Of a stretch of 8,152 bases of DNA, positions 5,017 through 8,152 are shown in pieces; the stretch's first letter is position 1; each line of letters starts with the position of its first letter. Under the pieces are notes generated by a model that worked only from the letters and a program-made list of their open reading frames with translations, did not search any database and was not told the origin of the DNA. Source of the DNA: ATZT02 sp038124905 (lineage in GTDB: Bacteria > Actinomycetota > Actinomycetes > S36-B12 > UBA5976); contig JAYPCW010000052.1 in NCBI GenBank assembly GCA_038124905.1, forward strand, positions 1 to 8,152, given 5' to 3'. Both the position numbers and the translations under genes were made by a program.

Positions 5017-7574
5017 CTAGCTTTGTCCTTTAGTTGAGCTTTCAGTGCCCGAGCTAATGAATCTCGCTGTTCAACAATAATTCGCTTAGCACCAGTTGGC
5101 AGATCCGAATTGTTTTTAAGAAATTGATCGGCTTTATCAATAACTGATGGGTCTACTATCGTTACCGGGAACAAGCCAGTAACTAGCGATTGACCTATTT
5201 CATGAGTTCTGGCATTCCAGAGATCCGAAACAGAATTGAAATATAAGTCAACGAAATCTTTGAGCACTGTCAGATGGTCAACATGGTGAAATCCAGCGAG
5301 CATGGAATGAATTTCACTGTTGGTTAATTTTTGATTATTGATCAATTCGTTCCAGGTGTTTTCTTTAGCTTGCTTTGTTGGCAAAGCTGCCTTGGCTCCA
5401 GCTGCTTGCTCTTTACCCATTGCCGTCGGATCGTTAGCTAGTTCAGCTTCGATTTTTGAATCAGCTGCCATACCCGTTACTACCAAACGACGCAATAGCG
5501 TCCATCTCAAATCTGGGTCTATTTGTAATCCTTCTATTTTGAATGACTTATCCAAAATATTTTCGATTAAATTTAAATCATTTTTTGTTTGTGCTACATG
5601 AGACCAGGCCCTGATAAAGGCTAATTGTTTATCTGATCCTGGATCACTTTGCTCCCAGGCAGATTTCAAGTTTTCTGCCAAAGTTTCAAGGTAACTACTT
5701 CTAGCAGAGCGATCGGCATACATGTCGATGGCAGTGCGCAGCTGGAGTAGCAGTTGTTGGATTACTCCAATATCAGATTCTTCGTTAATTCCATTGATAA
5801 CTAACTTCAAGAAATCTTTAGTGGTTACTTCAGCATCGCGCAACATATCCCACATCGCACCCCAAATTAAGGCACGCGAGAGCGAAGATTCTATTTTGCT
5901 TAGGTGATTAGTTGCCGTCTTTATTGAAACTTCATCTAATCTAATTTTTGCATAAGTCAAATCGTCATCATTAATCAAAATTAGATCAGGGCGCTTTTTG
6001 CCAATTAAATCTTTAACTTCAATACTGGCTCCCACTACATCTAACTCAATTTTTTCTAAGCAATTTAATTTGTTGTCTGCTAATTCATAAAGCCCAATTA
6101 ATAAGCGGTGGGGCCGAAGAACTGGTGGTAATCCAGGTGGCGAAGAAGGCGGCAATTGCCTGATTTCAGCTTTGGTAATTATGTTGTTGGAATCGGTTTC
6201 AATATTTGGACGAAGCAAAGTAGCTCCGGCTGTTTCTAACCAAATTTGGCTCCACTTATTTAGCTCACGACCAGAACTGGCAGAAAGTTCCGTCAAAAGA
6301 TCCGTCAATTGGGTGTTTTGCCACTTGTGCTTTTGAAAATAGCTTTGTAGTCCGATAAGAAATTTGTCTTCGGAAACCCAAGAAACCAACTGCTTAAGGG
6401 CAGAAGCACCTTTTGCATAGGTGATGCCATCAAAATTTTCATAAACAGAATCCAAGTCCGGCATACTTGCGGCAATCGGGTGCGTTGAGGGTAATTGGTC
6501 TTGTCGATATGCCCAAGCTTTTCTTTGCACATGAAATAGTGTCCACGCTTCTTGGTACTTAGTTGCACCTGTGCTTGCCCAGTGCGCGGCCCACTCGGCA
6601 AAAGATTCGTTAAGCCAAAGATCATTCCACCAGCGCATTGTTACTAGATCTCCAAACCACATATGTGCTAATTCATGCAAAATCGTGTTAGCGCGCGATT
6701 CATAAGCTGTTTTTGTAGTTCTAGATCTAAAGACATATTCGTCTCGAAAAGTTACACAGCCTGCGTTTTCCATTGCGCCAGCATTGAATTCAGGAACAAA
6801 AACTTGATCATACTTCTCAAAGGGGTAGCCAATTTTGAATTTACTTTCGAACCAGCGAAAACCTTGCTTAGTGATTTCAAATATCTCTTCAGCGTCTAAA
6901 TGCTCTTTTAGCGAACTCCTTAGATAAATTCCAAAAGGATAGGTTCCAAATTCACCTTGGTATTCATCTTCAAATTTTTCGTAGGGGCCAGCACAAAGCG
7001 CAAATAGATAAGAAGAGATTTTTTTTGTTTCTTTAAACTCCCAGAGATTAAATTCAGAATCATGATTAATTGCCTCAGGGGTGGGGGAGTTACTTACTAA
7101 CTTCCAATGCTTAGGCGCTACGACATTTAGTTGCAAGGTCGCTTTTATATCTGGCTGTTCAAAGACGGGCATAAATCTTCTACTATCTGCTACCTCAAAC
7201 TGGGTGTAAAGATAAACCTCGCCATCTTGTGGGTCAGTATGTTTATGTAAACCTTCTCCAGTATTCATAAAAGCACATTCAGCTTTAACTATTAGTTCAT
7301 TGTTTGGCGCTAACTTTGGTAATGAGATACGGGCACCATTAAAAACTTCACTTACACTTAAAGATTCACCATTCAACGTAATTGAATTAACCTTAGGAGC
7401 AATTAGGTCTATCCATGAAGCAGTTTCATCGGCAGAATTAAATTTAATGACACTCTCACAACCGAAGGTGTCTAATTTTGGGTCAAGTTCTAATTTGACT
7501 TGGTATGAAACATTGCTAATTAATTGAGCCCGTTGGCTAGCCTCGTTTTGACTGATATTTAGGTTATTAGACAC
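5013..7574 (-). CDS. pepN: Aminopeptidase N (M1 family zinc metallopeptidase)
   Basis: The 853-residue cytoplasmic enzyme removes N-terminal residues from peptides in late protein turnover. The N-terminal beta domain covers about residues 20-215. The thermolysin-like catalytic domain carries the exopeptidase motif GAMEN (266-270) and zinc site HELAHMWFGD (H300, E301, H304), with the third ligand Glu323 in LNESFAEW. Tyr386 in ITYAKGASAL is the probable transition-state Tyr. A helical ERAP1-C-like domain occupies about residues 520-835. Length is typical of actinobacterial PepN. No signal peptide is present. The start is GTG 7574-7572, supported by minus-strand GAGG (7582-7579) 4 bases upstream. 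The upstream ATG at 7584 is in another frame. It is divergent from rpiB with a 68-base gap and ends convergently with the 98-residue gene, overlapping by 4 bases. Confidence 0.97.
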   Translation of the reverse strand: MSNNLNISQNEASQRAQLISNVSYQVKLELDPKLDTFGCESVIKFNSADETASWIDLIAPKVNSITLNGESLSVSEVFNGARISLPKLAPNNELIVKAECAFMNTGEGLHKHTDPQDGEVYLYTQFEVADSRRFMPVFEQPDIKATLQLNVVAPKHWKLVSNSPTPEAINHDSEFNLWEFKETKKISSYLFALCAGPYEKFEDEYQGEFGTYPFGIYLRSSLKEHLDAEEIFEITKQGFRWFESKFKIGYPFEKYDQVFVPEFNAGAMENAGCVTFRDEYVFRSRTTKTAYESRANTILHELAHMWFGDLVTMRWWNDLWLNESFAEWAAHWASTGATKYQEAWTLFHVQRKAWAYRQDQLPSTHPIAASMPDLDSVYENFDGITYAKGASALKQLVSWVSEDKFLIGLQSYFQKHKWQNTQLTDLLTELSASSGRELNKWSQIWLETAGATLLRPNIETDSNNIITKAEIRQLPPSSPPGLPPVLRPHRLLIGLYELADNKLNCLEKIELDVVGASIEVKDLIGKKRPDLILINDDDLTYAKIRLDEVSIKTATNHLSKIESSLSRALIWGAMWDMLRDAEVTTKDFLKLVINGINEESDIGVIQQLLLQLRTAIDMYADRSARSSYLETLAENLKSAWEQSDPGSDKQLAFIRAWSHVAQTKNDLNLIENILDKSFKIEGLQIDPDLRWTLLRRLVVTGMAADSKIEAELANDPTAMGKEQAAGAKAALPTKQAKENTWNELINNQKLTNSEIHSMLAGFHHVDHLTVLKDFVDLYFNSVSDLWNARTHEIGQSLVTGLFPVTIVDPSVIDKADQFLKNNSDLPTGAKRIIVEQRDSLARALKAQLKDKAS

Positions 7575-7578
7575 TTTG

Positions 7579-7582
7579 CCTC
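7579..7582 (-). promoter_or_regulatory. Shine-Dalgarno sequence for pepN
   Basis: Minus-strand GAGG lies 4 bases before the GTG at 7574-7572. It supports the GTG start and a leadered pepN transcript. The rest of the leader is A-rich. Confidence 0.6.
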
Positions 7583-7630
7583 ATTTTTGTTTTTCTTTAG
7601 AGAATTCTTACATGAAGCAGAAATTTTCAT

Positions 7631-7636
7631 TAGGCT
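7631..7636 (+). promoter_or_regulatory. Candidate leaderless -10 element (TAGGCT) for rpiB
   Basis: TAGGCT lies exactly 6 bases before ATG 7643, the start expected from RpiB alignments. Read on the other strand, the overlapping TAGCCT (7637-7632) is also TANNNT and could serve pepN with a leader of about 50 bases. A competing reading uses AGG (7632-7634) as a weak SD 8 bases before ATG 7643. Confidence 0.4.
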
Positions 7637-7642
7637 ATGGTC

Positions 7643-8090
7643 ATGAAGATTCACCTTGGATGCGATCACGCTGGCTTTGAATTAAAAAACACGATTAAAG
7701 CCCATTTAGAAGCAGCGAATTATGAAGTAGTAGATCATGGGGCGCATGAGTTTGACCCTTTAGATGATTACCCGGCATTTTGTATCGCTGCGGCAGAAGC
7801 AGTGGCAGCAGAGATGAACTCCTTAGGCATTGTGATTGGCGGAAGCGGCAACGGCGAGCAAATCGCTGCAAATAAAGNNNNNNNNNNCTCTTGCTTGGAG
7901 CGTGGAAACCGCAAAATTGGCTAGAGAACACAACAATGCAAATGTAATTGGGTTAGGGGCGCGAATGCACAGCGAAGGCGAGGCAATTGGCATTGTTGAA
8001 GCATTCATTTCTACGGAGTTTTCCAACGACGCAAGGCACATTAGAAGAATTGATCAGTTAACAGAGTACGAAACAAGAAGCAAAAGTTAG
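7643..8090 (+). CDS. rpiB: Ribose-5-phosphate isomerase B, interrupted by a sequencing gap
   Basis: RpiB interconverts ribose 5-phosphate and ribulose 5-phosphate in the pentose phosphate pathway. Before the gap, 78 residues start MKIHLGCDHAGFELKNTIK and reach GIVIGGSGNGEQIAANK (62-78); after it, 66 residues begin LAWSVETAKLAREHNNANVI and include GLGARMHSEGEA. The loop GGSGNGEQ has Glu72 where E. coli RpiB has CGTGIG with the catalytic Cys, so this is the Mycobacterium-type enzyme using Glu as base. The two parts are in different frames across ten N at 7878-7887. The M. tuberculosis sequence, as I recall it, has seven residues between NK and LAWS, implying about 18 missing bases, so the gene is probably intact (about 151 residues). 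I prefer ATG 7643 to ATG 7637 because family members start here and both -10 and SD readings favour it. Confidence 0.93.
7878..7887. other. Run of ten N (assembly gap) inside rpiB
   Basis: Ten undetermined bases lie within the conserved region after IAANK. The coding frame before and after does not match at a length of ten. The flanking codons need a missing length divisible by three, and homology suggests 18. The run is therefore a placeholder, and coordinates to the right may be off by a few bases. Confidence 0.97.
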
Positions 8091-8104
8091 ATAGAAATAA
8101 AGCG

Positions 8105-8152
<48 letters not shown>

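Noticed and set aside
6305..6625. Minus-strand 106-residue frame inside pepN
   Set aside because: It lies on the same strand as pepN in another frame, within the conserved catalytic domain, so it cannot be a separate conserved gene.

Overview
The window is a compact bacterial chromosome segment, most likely from a small-genome, low-GC actinobacterium. By eye the GC is in the low-to-mid 40s percent. The freshwater acI/Nanopelagicales group (Planktophila/Nanopelagicus-like) is my best guess. Three things support Actinobacteria. The globin is nearly line-for-line the mycobacterial GlbO type. RpiB has the Mycobacterium-type active-site loop. The order and relative orientation of ssb, ettA, glbO, pepN and rpiB match a spread-out version of the M. 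tuberculosis Rv2478c-Rv2465c region as I remember it. Low GC, genes that touch or overlap at their ends, and no gene-free stretch above 120 bases point to a streamlined genome. The genus-level guess is inference.

Layout from left to right. Positions 1-355 (minus) hold the N-terminal part of oligoribonuclease (orn), which runs off the left edge. Directly upstream of it on the same strand is a complete tRNA-Arg(UCU) at 376-451. Positions 452-568 are a 117-base divergent regulatory gap. On the plus strand come a short single-stranded DNA-binding protein (ssb), the ABC-F translation factor EttA, and an unrecognised 214-residue protein, nearly end to end. Convergent to these on the minus strand are an MscS-family channel gene and, 18 bases downstream of it, a group II truncated haemoglobin gene (glbO). 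A 48-base divergent gap separates the channel gene from a plus-strand gene for a 98-residue membrane protein. That gene overlaps by 4 bases the end of the minus-strand pepN (M1 aminopeptidase). Divergent from pepN is rpiB (plus), which is interrupted by a run of ten N. The right edge holds the 3' two thirds of a minus-strand tRNA-Gly(UCC).

The genes do not form a single pathway. They are housekeeping and stress functions: nanoRNA turnover, ssDNA binding, ribosome throttling in response to energy state, haem-based O2/redox chemistry, osmotic release, peptide turnover, and pentose phosphate isomerisation. I see no CRISPR array, insertion sequence, phage gene, toxin-antitoxin pair or recognisable defence system.

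The most interesting pattern is how translation starts. orn, ssb and pepN have clear Shine-Dalgarno sequences. Five other genes (ettA, mscS-like, glbO, the 98-residue gene and rpiB) have no well-placed one. Each instead has a TANNNT -10-like hexamer ending 6 or 7 bases before the start codon, the spacing expected for leaderless mRNAs. This is a reading from sequence and needs transcript-start mapping. The window is otherwise ordinary core genome, and I do not see a clearly new system in it.
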